Positions 8,551 through 17,490 of a stretch of 64,000 nucleotides of DNA are shown here, one piece after another. Origin of the DNA: Flagellimonas meishanensis. Lineage in GTDB: Bacteria > Bacteroidota > Bacteroidia > Flavobacteriales > Flavobacteriaceae. The stretch spans positions 248,001-312,000 of the forward strand of contig NZ_JAINVW010000003.1 of the NCBI RefSeq assembly GCF_019880545.1. Direction: 5' to 3'. Under the pieces are notes generated by a model. It was not told where the DNA came from, did no database searches, and worked only from the letters and a program-made list of their open reading frames with translations. The translations under genes were made by a program, and so were the position numbers. Each line of letters starts with the position of its first letter. The stretch's first letter is position 1.

Positions 8551-9609
8551 ATGCGTAGAGTCCTTTTCATAACATATAAACTACAAAACTATAGGATACC
8601 CATATTTGACCTAATAGGAAAAAGTGGAAATATTGACCTGACTATTGCTCATTCCGCTGAAAAATCAGACTATCGAGGAGAGAGTTTTGTGGAGACCATT
8701 GTGGACTATAAGAAGATTGGAAGTTTTACGTATTACGATAGAAAGTTTCAAGAATTTATCGGACAGTTCGATGTTGTAGTATGCATGTTCTATTTGTTTA
8801 ACCTTTCCTTTTTGAAGCTGGCACTTAGAAGAAAAGTAAAACTGATTTTCTGGGGAATCGGTGTGCGTGCATCATATGATGAAAAATTTGATTCACCTAC
8901 TTTTATGAACAACATCAGATATTTTTTGGCAAGGCGTTCGGATGCCATGTTATTCTATTCCGATTATGCCAGGAACAAGTACATTAAAAAAGGAATTCCC
9001 GCCGATAAGCTTTTTGTGATGCACAATACCGTTGAGGTCCTCCCTGCGGACAGCAAGGCTATTAAGGATAAGCTTTTGTTTATTGGGTCTTTATATAAAC
9101 AAAAGAAAATATTCGAATTACTGGATTCCTATAAAAACGCCATGGGTAAGTTCGATGGGGAGCCCAAAAGTTTGCATATTATTGGAAAAGGTGCAGAGTT
9201 TGATCGAATAAACGAATGGATACAAAATCATCAACTACAAGAGCATATTATTTTGCATGGGGCCATCTTTGAAGAACATAGGTTAAAAGAACTTTTTTCA
9301 TCGGCATTAGCCTGCATTTCTCCTGGACAGGCAGGTTTATCTGTACTGAAAAGTTTCGGTTACGGAGTACCATTTATTACCCACGAAGATGCTATTACTG
9401 GAGGGGAAAGATTAAATATTGCCAATAACCATAATGGAATCCTATTTAGGGAATATATAGTGCTGGATGACATCATCTTAGAAATATTCAAAAACCCGAA
9501 CAAGTATGTAAGGATGGGAGAAAATGCAAAAGAATTCTACGACAGTCAGAGAACTCCTGAAATTATGGCAAAAGGGTTTGTCGAAGCGGTAAACTATGTA
9601 ATGAAATAA
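8551..9609 (+). CDS. Glycosyltransferase family 4-like (GT-B fold)
   Basis: This 352-residue protein looks like a GT-B enzyme. The N-terminal half begins VLFITYKLQNYRIPIFDLI. The C-terminal half has LLFIGSLYKQKKIFELLD, then LHIIGKGAEFDRI and the donor-site region LACISPGQAGLSVLKSFGYG followed by PFITHEDA. That last block replaces the more usual E-x7-E of GT4 proteins: P-G-x-x-G-L-S is typical of a subgroup in which the first Glu is lost. It is probably an inverting or retaining sugar transferase acting at the membrane face. It lies 34 nt upstream of the acyltransferase at 9644, in the same operon. Confidence 0.82.
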   Translation: MRRVLFITYKLQNYRIPIFDLIGKSGNIDLTIAHSAEKSDYRGESFVETIVDYKKIGSFTYYDRKFQEFIGQFDVVVCMFYLFNLSFLKLALRRKVKLIFWGIGVRASYDEKFDSPTFMNNIRYFLARRSDAMLFYSDYARNKYIKKGIPADKLFVMHNTVEVLPADSKAIKDKLLFIGSLYKQKKIFELLDSYKNAMGKFDGEPKSLHIIGKGAEFDRINEWIQNHQLQEHIILHGAIFEEHRLKELFSSALACISPGQAGLSVLKSFGYGVPFITHEDAITGGERLNIANNHNGILFREYIVLDDIILEIFKNPNKYVRMGENAKEFYDSQRTPEIMAKGFVEAVNYVMK

Positions 9610-9643
9610 TGCGTTGAACTAAGTATACTTAAAAGTAAGACCT

Positions 9644-10288
9644 ATGAGAGCTTATTTGTCCTCGTTCCTTTCTGCCAAAAAAATCACATACCCGTTAGTT
9701 TCTGTCTTTGCTTTCTGGACCAGGGACTGTCAATTCACTAAATCCTCAGAAATAAGAAGCTTTGCTGTACTTAATCGTTCAAAGGTGGGAAAGTACTCTA
9801 GAATAAATTCCAACTGTAAGTTGGTGCTTACCAAGGTCGGAAATTTTACAGCTATAGGCAAAGATTCCATTTTAGGATTTGGAAGACATCCGCTTAATTA
9901 TGTGTCTACCAACTCTATCTTTTATAAAAAGGGTAGAATGCGAAACGATTGGTATACGCCTATCGACTTCATGACCAACCTTCCTATAACTATTGGCAAT
10001 GATGTGTGGATAGGGCGAGATGTAAAAGTAATGGATGGGGTAACCGTTGGTGATGGCGCTGTAGTGGCCGCTGGAGCCATAGTGACTAAAGATGTCCCTG
10101 CGTACGCTATAGTAGGTGGTGTCCCGGCAAAGGTCATCAAATACCGGTTTGATGAGCAAACCATTCTAAGGTTGTTGGAATTACAATGGTGGAACTTTTC
10201 GGATGAAGAAATCACCAAGCACAAAGATTTTTTCAATGAGAAAGATTTGACACCTGAGAAAATAGATAAACACTTTAAGAAAGTATAA
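9644..10288 (+). CDS. Hexapeptide-repeat acyltransferase (CatB-like), second copy
   Basis: This 214-residue LbH acyltransferase carries [11 protein letters not shown] with the likely catalytic His, [28 protein letters not shown] and [14 protein letters not shown]. These blocks align closely with the copy at 1106 ([25 protein letters not shown]), so the two are paralogues with different N-terminal halves. It is encoded 12 nt before capE. It probably acetylates a hydroxyl or an amino sugar of the repeat unit. It could alternatively serve the 4-amino sugar made by the aminotransferase/dehydratase pair at 20389-23465. Confidence 0.85.
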   Translation: MRAYLSSFLSAKKITYPLVSVFAFWTRDCQFTKSSEIRSFAVLNRSKVGKYSRINSNCKLVLTKVGNFTAIGKDSILGFGRHPLNYVSTNSIFYKKGRMRNDWYTPIDFMTNLPITIGNDVWIGRDVKVMDGVTVGDGAVVAAGAIVTKDVPAYAIVGGVPAKVIKYRFDEQTILRLLELQWWNFSDEEITKHKDFFNEKDLTPEKIDKHFKKV

Positions 10289-10300
10289 AGCCAGAAAGTT

Positions 10301-11314
10301 ATGTTCAAAGGCAAAACATTGTTGATTACAGGAGGAACGGGGTCGTTTGGCAATGCCGTGTTGGATCGCTTCCTCACTACGGATATTGGTGAAATACGCA
10401 TCTTTAGTCGTGATGAGAAAAAGCAGGACGATATGCGGACCCGATTGAAGAACCCCAAGATAAAGTTCTATATTGGTGATGTTAGGGATTTCAACAGCAT
10501 CAATCACGCTATGCGAGGTGTGGATTATGTCTTTCATGCTGCGGCCTTAAAGCAGGTCCCGTCCTGTGAGTTTTTTCCCATCGAAGCAGCAAAAACCAAT
10601 GTGTTTGGAACCCAAAATACCATCGATGCCGCGGTAGCCAACGGAGTAAAGCGCATTATTTGTCTTAGTACAGACAAGGCGGCTTATCCAATCAATGCTA
10701 TGGGTATCAGCAAGGCTTTGATGGAAAAAGTTGCTGTGGCAGCTTCACGGAACATTGCCGAAAACTCTACCATCGTTTGTCTTACGAGATACGGCAACGT
10801 AATGGCTTCTCGGGGGTCGGTGATTCCTTTATTTGTTAACCAAATTAAACAAGATTTGCCCTTGACCGTCACAGATCCCAACATGACGCGTTTTTTGATG
10901 TCCTTGGAAGATGCGGTGGATTTAGTGCTTTTTGCTTTTGAGCACGGAAATCAGGGAGACCTTTTTGTGAACAAGGCACCCGCCAGTACCATTGGAGATT
11001 TGGCCAAAGCCCTAAAGGACATTTTTCAATCCGATAATGAAATAAAGGTCATTGGTACCCGACACGGGGAAAAGTTGTACGAAACACTCTGTACCCGAGA
11101 AGAAATGCAAAAAGCAGAGGATATGGGGGAGTTTTATAGGATACCAGCGGATAACCGTGATTTGAACTACAGTCGATATTACTCTGTGGGTGAGAAAGAT
11201 ATAAATGTCATAGAAGATTATCACTCCCACAATACGGAGCATTTGACTAATGAAAAGCTAAAAAACACCTTATTGAATCTTGATTTTATCAAAGAACAAT
11301 TACATGATCAGTGA
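10301..11314 (+). CDS. capE: UDP-GlcNAc 4,6-dehydratase/5-epimerase (CapE/FnlA/WbjB type)
   Basis: This 337-residue extended SDR performs the first step towards UDP-L-FucNAc: C4/C6 dehydration plus C5 epimerisation of UDP-GlcNAc. The NAD(P) motif TGGTGSFG sits at residues 10-17, followed by STDKAAYP at 123-130. Met134-GIS-Lys138 replaces the usual Tyr-x3-Lys, as is characteristic of CapE/FlaA1-type dehydratases. Length and order match the capE-capF-capG cassettes of other bacteria, with only a short cupin-type gene inserted. It overlaps the next gene by 11 nt. Confidence 0.93.
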   Translation: MFKGKTLLITGGTGSFGNAVLDRFLTTDIGEIRIFSRDEKKQDDMRTRLKNPKIKFYIGDVRDFNSINHAMRGVDYVFHAAALKQVPSCEFFPIEAAKTNVFGTQNTIDAAVANGVKRIICLSTDKAAYPINAMGISKALMEKVAVAASRNIAENSTIVCLTRYGNVMASRGSVIPLFVNQIKQDLPLTVTDPNMTRFLMSLEDAVDLVLFAFEHGNQGDLFVNKAPASTIGDLAKALKDIFQSDNEIKVIGTRHGEKLYETLCTREEMQKAEDMGEFYRIPADNRDLNYSRYYSVGEKDINVIEDYHSHNTEHLTNEKLKNTLLNLDFIKEQLHDQ

Positions 11315-11732
11315 TTTTCTGATAGAGGGAGATACATTTATGGATGATCGGGGTACGTTGCGGTTTGCAAATACCTTTGATATGTCCGAGGTGGTTCGGT
11401 TTTACGAGATTTTACCAAAAAATCAGGATTTCATAAGAGCGTGGCAAGGACATCAGTTCGAAAAGAAATGGTTCCATTGCATTTCAGGTTCCTTTGTAAT
11501 CAATCTGGTGGAAATAGACAACTTTAAAGCTCCCTCAGAAGAGCTAGTTCCTGTTAGGATTGAACTCGATTCTTTCAAACCCAATGTTTTGGCAGTTCCT
11601 AGTGGCTACGCAACTGGAATTAGGGCAAATACGCCAAATTCAAGATTACAAGTGTTTTCAAACTTTGGATTGAGGGAATCTTCAGAAGATGATTACAGAT
11701 ATCCTTTGGAGAAATGGTCCGCACAATGGTAG
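11304..11732 (+). CDS. Cupin-type sugar epimerase-like protein (WxcM/RmlC-like)
   Basis: This protein of about 142 residues is predicted to be a single beta-barrel cupin. FIRAWQGHQFEKKWFHCISG resembles the N-terminal part of dTDP-sugar 3,5-epimerases and WxcM-like isomerases. VLAVPSGYATGIRA is the C-terminal barrel strand. I chose ATG 11304 because the 8 residues before it (ATG 11280) would lie wholly in capE. Its insertion between capE and capF suggests it acts on the 4-keto sugar intermediate or stabilises a particular stereoisomer. That role is inference. Confidence 0.75.
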   Translation: MISDFLIEGDTFMDDRGTLRFANTFDMSEVVRFYEILPKNQDFIRAWQGHQFEKKWFHCISGSFVINLVEIDNFKAPSEELVPVRIELDSFKPNVLAVPSGYATGIRANTPNSRLQVFSNFGLRESSEDDYRYPLEKWSAQW

Positions 11733-11737
11733 ATACA

Positions 11738-12880
11738 ATGGAAAAACATAGGATAGGAATAACAGGGCAGGCGGGTTTTGTAGGTAACCACCTCTACATG
11801 ACACTCTCACTTCGGGATGATGTGGAACTCGTTCCTTTTGAAAGGTCATTTTTCCACGAGATGGATGCACTTGCCCAGTTTGTCTCCAAATGTGACACGG
11901 TGGTGCATTTAGCTGCAATGAATAGGCATGAAGATGAAAATGTCATCTATGACACCAACATCAAATTGGTTGAAAACCTTGTTGCTGCCTGCAACAAAAC
12001 AAACGCAACGCCACATATTGTTTTTTCATCATCATCCCAAGAACTACGGGACAACCTTTATGGACAATCGAAGAAAGAGGGAAAACAACGTTTTGTGGAT
12101 TGGGCCGAGGAATCAGGGGGGAAATTCACCTCCCTGACCATTCCAAACGTTTTTGGACCATTCGGAAAACCTAATTACAATTCTGTCGTAGCCACTTTTT
12201 GTCATAAAGTAGCTCATAATGAGGAGCCTACAATCATTAATGATGGTGAGGTCGGGCTTATTTATATCAATGATTTGGTAAAGGTTTTTATCGACACCAT
12301 TTATGGGTCTCAGGAAGAAAGCCCCATTGGACAAAACAGTTACGAGGTCAATATTGAACCGAAACATTATTTGAAAGTTTCCCGAATCCTTGAACTATTG
12401 AATAGTTTCAAAAAAAATTATATGGAAAATGGCATTTTTCCGAGTTTGGAGGATCATTTTGAAAAATCCCTTTTCAATACCTTTAGATGCTATATTCCAA
12501 TCTCACATTATCCAGTGAAGTATACCAAACACACCGATCCAAGAGGAAGCTTTGTGGAAATAGCAAGGACCCAAACTTCGGGACAGTTCTCATTTTCGAC
12601 CACGGTCCCGGGGATTACCAGGGGCAATCATTTTCACACGCGAAAAGCAGAACGCTTTGCTGTGATTAAAGGTAAAGCCCGTATACAATTGAGAAAAATT
12701 GGAACAACTGAGGTCATCAACTATGATTTGGATGGGGATGAACCTGCCTATGTGGATATGCCGATATGGTATACCCACAACATAACCAATACAGGAAATC
12801 GGGAATTGATAACACTTTTCTGGATCAATGAACCCTATGACCCCGAGGATGCCGATACATATTTCGAGAATGTTGAATAA
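11738..12880 (+). CDS. capF: CapF: bifunctional SDR/cupin reductase-epimerase of UDP-L-FucNAc synthesis
   Basis: It reduces the 4-keto sugar formed by CapE to UDP-2-acetamido-2,6-dideoxy-L-talose. The N-terminal SDR domain begins GITGQAGFVGNHL and includes VHLAAMNRH and a YGQSKKEGE-like Tyr-x3-Lys (seen as YGQSKKEGK). The C-terminal RmlC-like cupin (about residues 260-380) has GITRGNHFHTRKAERFAVI, with His residues typical of the CapF metal site, and MPIWYTHNITN. Length of about 380 residues is right for CapF. ATG 11738 is chosen; ATGs at 11714 and 11726 would overlap the preceding gene. Confidence 0.93.
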   Translation: MEKHRIGITGQAGFVGNHLYMTLSLRDDVELVPFERSFFHEMDALAQFVSKCDTVVHLAAMNRHEDENVIYDTNIKLVENLVAACNKTNATPHIVFSSSSQELRDNLYGQSKKEGKQRFVDWAEESGGKFTSLTIPNVFGPFGKPNYNSVVATFCHKVAHNEEPTIINDGEVGLIYINDLVKVFIDTIYGSQEESPIGQNSYEVNIEPKHYLKVSRILELLNSFKKNYMENGIFPSLEDHFEKSLFNTFRCYIPISHYPVKYTKHTDPRGSFVEIARTQTSGQFSFSTTVPGITRGNHFHTRKAERFAVIKGKARIQLRKIGTTEVINYDLDGDEPAYVDMPIWYTHNITNTGNRELITLFWINEPYDPEDADTYFENVE

Positions 12881-12883
12881 CCA

Positions 12884-14035
12884 TTGCTAAAACATCAACG
12901 ATTGAAAAAACTTAAAGTACTGACCGTAGTAGGTACCCGACCTGAAATAATTCGCTTGGCATGCGTGCTGAATGCTTTGGATGCCAATGAAGCCATTGAG
13001 CATACTTTGGTGCACACTGGTCAAAATTATGATTATGAGTTGAACGAGATATTTTTTGAGGATTTCGGTATTAGAAAACCCGACCACTTTCTTGGGGCTG
13101 CGGGAAAAAACGCTTCAGAAACTGTTGGCAAGATTCTCATCAAAATAGACCCTTTATTGGAGGAAATAAACCCTGATGCCTTTTTGGTCTTGGGTGATAC
13201 AAACTCTTGTCTTTGTGCTATTCCGGCCAAAAAGCGCAAAATACCGGTGTTTCATATGGAAGCTGGGAATCGCTGTTTTGACCAACGGGTTCCTGAAGAA
13301 ACCAATAGAAAAATTGTGGACCATGTGGCCGACATTAACCTAACATACAGTGATATTGCCAGGGAATATCTTTTGCGGGAAGGACTATCACCAGATAGGG
13401 TCATCAAAACGGGAAGTCCCATGTATGAGGTACTTCATCAGTTCAAGGACAAAATAGCGGCTTCCAACGTTTTGGAAGATTTGGGTTTAAAAAAAGGGCA
13501 ATATTTTGTAGTTTCTTCACACAGGGAAGAGAATATCAACAATCCCAAGAATTTTGAGGGTTTGATTACGGCACTCAACCAAATTGCGGAGGCATATGAT
13601 TATCCGGTGATTGTTTCCACACATCCCAGAACAAGAAACATGTTGGATTCCAAAAAGGTGAAGGCGCACAAGAACATCCAATTTTTAAAACCCCTTGGTT
13701 TTTCGGATTACAATGCCCTTCAAATAGATTCCTTTGCGGTTCTTTCGGATAGTGGGACCATTTCTGAAGAATCATCCATCCTAAATTTCAGAGCCCTGAA
13801 TATTCGCGAAGCACATGAACGTCCAGAGGCCATGGAAGAGGCTTCTGTAATGATGGTCGGACTAAATCCCGAACGTATCATTCAGGGATTGAAAGCGCTC
13901 GAAGTACAAAAACGAAATCCTGACAGGAATTTCAGGGAAGTTTCAGATTACGCCATGCCCAACGTAAGTGAAAAGGTGGTGCGAATCATAATCTCTTATG
14001 TGGATTATGTAAATCGGGTTGTATGGCAGAAGTGA
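12884..14035 (+). CDS. capG: CapG/FnlC-type UDP-N-acetyl sugar 2-epimerase
   Basis: It is a WecB-fold epimerase that converts UDP-L-PneNAc/TalNAc to UDP-L-FucNAc as the last step of the CapEFG pathway. Motifs include VGTRPEIIRLACVL, VLGDTNS, HMEAGNRCFDQRVPEE, SSHREENINN and LSDSGTISEESSILNF then HERPEAMEEA. The NRCFDQRVPEE version separates CapG/FnlC from WecB ([14 protein letters not shown] in the copy at 5128). The start is a TTG: either 12884, 3 nt after the capF stop, or the in-frame TTG at 12902. Neither has a decisive ribosome site. It overlaps wbuB by 13 nt. Confidence 0.93.
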   Translation: MLKHQRLKKLKVLTVVGTRPEIIRLACVLNALDANEAIEHTLVHTGQNYDYELNEIFFEDFGIRKPDHFLGAAGKNASETVGKILIKIDPLLEEINPDAFLVLGDTNSCLCAIPAKKRKIPVFHMEAGNRCFDQRVPEETNRKIVDHVADINLTYSDIAREYLLREGLSPDRVIKTGSPMYEVLHQFKDKIAASNVLEDLGLKKGQYFVVSSHREENINNPKNFEGLITALNQIAEAYDYPVIVSTHPRTRNMLDSKKVKAHKNIQFLKPLGFSDYNALQIDSFAVLSDSGTISEESSILNFRALNIREAHERPEAMEEASVMMVGLNPERIIQGLKALEVQKRNPDRNFREVSDYAMPNVSEKVVRIIISYVDYVNRVVWQK

Positions 14036-15225
14036 AAAAGGTGGTTTTTGTTGCTTTGGGGTTTCCCAATCCTGAGATGAGAAGATTTTTGTATTCCAAT
14101 TTGATGCTAGAGTTTAGCAAAAGGGGCCATGAGGTCTTCGTGATAGCTGCAGATGACGAGGGGAAACAATCCAAAATCACCGTGGAAAGGGGATTAAAGA
14201 TTCTTAGGGTACCCTCACTAAAGCTTTATGGAACCGGGAATTTGCTTAAGGGACTTTCAAATTTGTTGTTGCCGTATCTTTACAAACGGGCATTGAAAAA
14301 ACATAAGATTCCCTTGGATTTTGATGTAATCATAATGCCAACCCCGCCCATTACTCTGATTGATGTGGCATTTTGGCTAAAGAAAAAATCAAAGGGAAAA
14401 CTGTATTTAATCCTGAGGGATATTTTCCCCCAAAATGCAGTTGATCTTAAAATGATGAAACCCAATGGTCTCATACATTCTTTTTTCAGAAAGAAGGAAA
14501 TCAAACTCTACAAAACTTGCGATGGCATTGGTTGCATGTCCCCAGCCAATGTAGAATATGTAAAAAAGCATAACCCCTATTTAGACCACTCCAAACTGCA
14601 CTTACTACCCAATTGGGCCGATCTTCAGGAAATTGTAGAGGCGGATACCGAAGCTACCAAGGAAAAGTATGGTCTAAAAAATAAAGTGATTGCCATTTTC
14701 GGAGGAAATATGGGACTGCCACAGAAATTGGAAAATATCATCGACTTGGCGAAAAACTGTCAAGAGCTTAATGATTTGGTCTTTTTTCTTGTGGGAAAGG
14801 GCACCGAACAACAACGCATTGCTAAGCTGGTTTCGGAACTAAGCCTAGACAATGTCATTATCAAAGATCACCTACCGAAAAAGGAGTACAACGAAATCTT
14901 GCAACTTTCAGATATTGGGTTGATTTCCTTGAGTCAGGATTTTACCATTCCCAACTACCCTTCCAAAGTGTTGGCCTATTATCAGTTTAAAAAGCCGGTT
15001 CTGGCCTCTGTGGATTTGAATACCGATTTCGGTACCATGCAAGAGGAGATTGGTTGTGGCTTTTGGTCTGAAGCTGGCGACACAACGGCATTTAAGGAGA
15101 ATCTTTTAAAATTATACAAGAACAAAAAACTAAGGGATAAGATGGGCCAGCGCGGATTTGATTATATGGTTGAAAACCTCACTCCAGCGCGTGCATTTGA
15201 AACCGTTTACGCAACTATTGAATAG
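14023..15225 (+). CDS. wbuB: WbuB-like L-FucNAc glycosyltransferase (GT4)
   Basis: This 400-residue GT-B enzyme has the WbuB/FucNAc-transferase pattern. The N-terminal domain contains GHEVFVIAADD, VIIMPTPPITL and LILRDIFPQNAVDLKMM. The C-terminal domain contains IAIFGGNMGLPQKLENII, FLVGKGTEQQRI and ISLSQDFTIPNYPSKVLAYY, where the donor-site Ser/Lys replaces a simple Glu-x7-Glu. The family is almost always encoded right after capEFG (fnlABC), as here with a 13-nt overlap. It would transfer L-FucNAc from the UDP-sugar made by the preceding three enzymes. Confidence 0.88.
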   Translation: MAEVKKVVFVALGFPNPEMRRFLYSNLMLEFSKRGHEVFVIAADDEGKQSKITVERGLKILRVPSLKLYGTGNLLKGLSNLLLPYLYKRALKKHKIPLDFDVIIMPTPPITLIDVAFWLKKKSKGKLYLILRDIFPQNAVDLKMMKPNGLIHSFFRKKEIKLYKTCDGIGCMSPANVEYVKKHNPYLDHSKLHLLPNWADLQEIVEADTEATKEKYGLKNKVIAIFGGNMGLPQKLENIIDLAKNCQELNDLVFFLVGKGTEQQRIAKLVSELSLDNVIIKDHLPKKEYNEILQLSDIGLISLSQDFTIPNYPSKVLAYYQFKKPVLASVDLNTDFGTMQEEIGCGFWSEAGDTTAFKENLLKLYKNKKLRDKMGQRGFDYMVENLTPARAFETVYATIE

Positions 15226-15268
15226 TTCATTTTTTTTCAGTTGATTAGAAAATAGAAATCGTACCTCA

Positions 15269-16519
15269 ATGATAAAGCACAATCCTTTCAACACTGACAG
15301 ATTTGAGAAAATCTGGCTCAAGTATTTCAAGGGGTCCATACCTCCAGTACGATTTGATTTCATAAAAGGGGTTAGTTTTTATAAGGACAGCAAACTTCCA
15401 CTCTATATCAATGTGGGGAGAAATGTTACCAAAGGATTTTATTATACCATTGAACAGGAGAAAATTGCCAAGTTTAGCCATGTATTGCTAATTCGAGACG
15501 TACCAACCTATTTTGAAGTTCCTGAAATAAAGGGCGTTAAGGGAATAAAAGCACTACGGGCCCGTCAGTACAACGGCTATCTGACTGATTTGACCAAATA
15601 CCCGACATTTGATGATTTTCTTAAGGACAAATACACTTCGTCCAACAGAAATGTGTTAAGAAGAAGATCCAAGGGGTTGGCTGGAAGTTTTGATATCAAA
15701 CACCAGTTTTATTACGGTTCAATAGATGCAGAAACTTATGATTTGGTCATGAACAAACTTCATGAGTTGCTGATAAAAAGGTTCTCCCAAAAACAGACCG
15801 AATATCATGTGTTGTCCAAGTGGGATTACTTTAAGGAGCTGATGTATCAGATGATTTTGGAAAAAGAGGCCCATTTGTATGTTATCTATGACGGTGAAGA
15901 TCCCATAGGAATATATTTGAGTATAAGTTTTGGTGATATCATATCCGGGGCGATTCCCGTCTTTGATACAGATTATTCAAAGTTTGGACTTGGTAACATT
16001 TTGACTGTCAATTTGATAAAGTGGTGTTTAGAGAATCAAATAAAAATATTTGATTCTTCAAAAGGGGATTACGGGGAGAAGGATAAGATTAGTGATCTAA
16101 AATATTCCTTTGAGTACCACATTCTGTACAGTCCTAAGTCGCTTAAATCGATACTCGTAGCTAAAAGCCTATACTTCTTCTTCAGAACCAAGCAGTTTTT
16201 AAGGGAAAAACAACTGCATTCCGTTTATCACGACCTAAAGTACAGACTAAGACCAAAGAAAAGCTCCAAGGGAACGAATGTCGGTCCTAGATATGAGTTC
16301 TCAGAGATTGACAGTGTTGTTTTCGACATGGAGGGGATGCAAAAAATCGATATTAATGAGGAGGAATTCGCATTTCTGAGAAAGATGGTCTACAATTTCC
16401 TATACAAGACCAGTGACCATATAAACGATGTACAGATTTTTAAATCCAGCAGTGCTGATCATTATTGGATAGTCGGAAACAAAAAGATGCTACATGTAGA
16501 AGAACTCAAGGAATCTTGA
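15269..16519 (+). CDS. FemAB/GNAT-fold aminoacyl- or acyl-transferase-like protein
   Basis: This 416-residue protein matches the FemAB/BioF2-like acyltransferase pattern. An N-terminal half contains SSNRNVLRRRSKGLAG, like the R/K-rich 'R-x3-R-R' site where FemAB-type proteins start the second GNAT domain. It is followed by AHLYVIYDGEDPIGIYLSIS, GLGNILTVNLIKWC and IKIFDSSKGDYGEKDKISDLKY. The last 70 or so residues (EIDSVVFDMEGMQKIDINEE and onward) are an extension I do not recognise. In polysaccharide clusters such proteins are thought to add an amino acid or acyl group to a sugar. It lies 43 nt after wbuB and is the last gene of the plus-strand run. Confidence 0.72.
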   Translation: MIKHNPFNTDRFEKIWLKYFKGSIPPVRFDFIKGVSFYKDSKLPLYINVGRNVTKGFYYTIEQEKIAKFSHVLLIRDVPTYFEVPEIKGVKGIKALRARQYNGYLTDLTKYPTFDDFLKDKYTSSNRNVLRRRSKGLAGSFDIKHQFYYGSIDAETYDLVMNKLHELLIKRFSQKQTEYHVLSKWDYFKELMYQMILEKEAHLYVIYDGEDPIGIYLSISFGDIISGAIPVFDTDYSKFGLGNILTVNLIKWCLENQIKIFDSSKGDYGEKDKISDLKYSFEYHILYSPKSLKSILVAKSLYFFFRTKQFLREKQLHSVYHDLKYRLRPKKSSKGTNVGPRYEFSEIDSVVFDMEGMQKIDINEEEFAFLRKMVYNFLYKTSDHINDVQIFKSSSADHYWIVGNKKMLHVEELKES

Positions 16520-16567
16520 TAGAGCATCCCTATCCACACACTTGGAAAAATGCCACCCTACCGGGGA

Positions 16568-17371
16568 TCACTTTTTTGCTAAACACTCCACCAAGGCAAC
16601 GTACTGGTTATCGACCTCCTTGTTTTCATATACAAAATGCTTTACCAATCCCTTGTTCTGTTTGGATTTTTCTGGTTTTGACTTTTCATGCATTAAGGTT
16701 TCAAGGGTTGGTAGAAAATCGGTCATTTCCTTGATCCAAACATAATGCACATGTTTCAGTTGGCCTGTCTTCTCTGTAAATGACATATAAAAATCCACCA
16801 TTTTTTTTACGATATCTTGCTGTTTCTCCCGAGGATATTCGTAAAAGTTGGAAAGATCTACACCAACAATATTTTTCCAAAAAAGTTCGTTAGTCCAGAA
16901 ATAATTTTGTCGGTATCTTTTGATTTGATACCAATGGTTTACCACCGAAGTGACCCATGATGAAGGTTTTCTTAGGATACAGATGTAGGTAAGATCTTTT
17001 CCGATGGGATGGTTTGCCAATTTGTCAACATAGGCACTCCAAAATCCAGATGATTCCAATTTCAGGTTTAACGAGTTCAATCTTCGAATGAAGTAACCGT
17101 CAAAATCCTCTTCCATTTTCTTTACCGAAGCATAATGTATCGGTTCATGTTTGGAAATACCGTAGTCAAAGCATCCTGCCAAGAAGGTGGTTCCGGTTTT
17201 ATAAGGGGATATACTATAAATGGTTCGATGATCAAGAATTTTTCTATTTTCCTTGGAAAAAGCTTTCCAGATTTTCTTTGCCTTTAATTGAATGGTGGTT
17301 TTGTGCAAAGGAGTGCGCACGATAAATTTGTTGATTTTTCGAATCACAAGTTTAAGGTATTGGTTAGGCAC
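16568..17371 (-). CDS. Sulfotransferase-like protein (PAPS-dependent)
   Basis: SPYKTGTTFLAG (K58-TGTT62) fits the 5'-phosphosulfate loop (K-x-G-T-T) of sulfotransferases. YICILRKPSSWVTSVVNHW (around 129-147, with Arg134 and Ser142) fits the 3'-phosphate site (R-x-P-x2-x3-S). Length of 267 residues is normal. It would transfer sulfate from PAPS to a carbohydrate hydroxyl. It is encoded on the minus strand after ugd and the UDP-GlcA epimerase, and converges with the plus-strand operon (48-nt gap to the FemAB-like gene). Sulfation of the marine polysaccharide is the likely role. The family is very divergent, so acceptor and even activity are unproven. Confidence 0.75.
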   Translation of the reverse strand: MPNQYLKLVIRKINKFIVRTPLHKTTIQLKAKKIWKAFSKENRKILDHRTIYSISPYKTGTTFLAGCFDYGISKHEPIHYASVKKMEEDFDGYFIRRLNSLNLKLESSGFWSAYVDKLANHPIGKDLTYICILRKPSSWVTSVVNHWYQIKRYRQNYFWTNELFWKNIVGVDLSNFYEYPREKQQDIVKKMVDFYMSFTEKTGQLKHVHYVWIKEMTDFLPTLETLMHEKSKPEKSKQNKGLVKHFVYENKEVDNQYVALVECLAKK

Positions 17372-17490
17372 TCAAAATAGGAATTATCTTCAGAACCTGA
17401 GGCCATAAAACGATAAGGTGTTTAAAATATAGATTTAAGGTTCCCAGAGAACCGAAGTTTAAAGTATATTACCGAATAACAGGTTATGTA

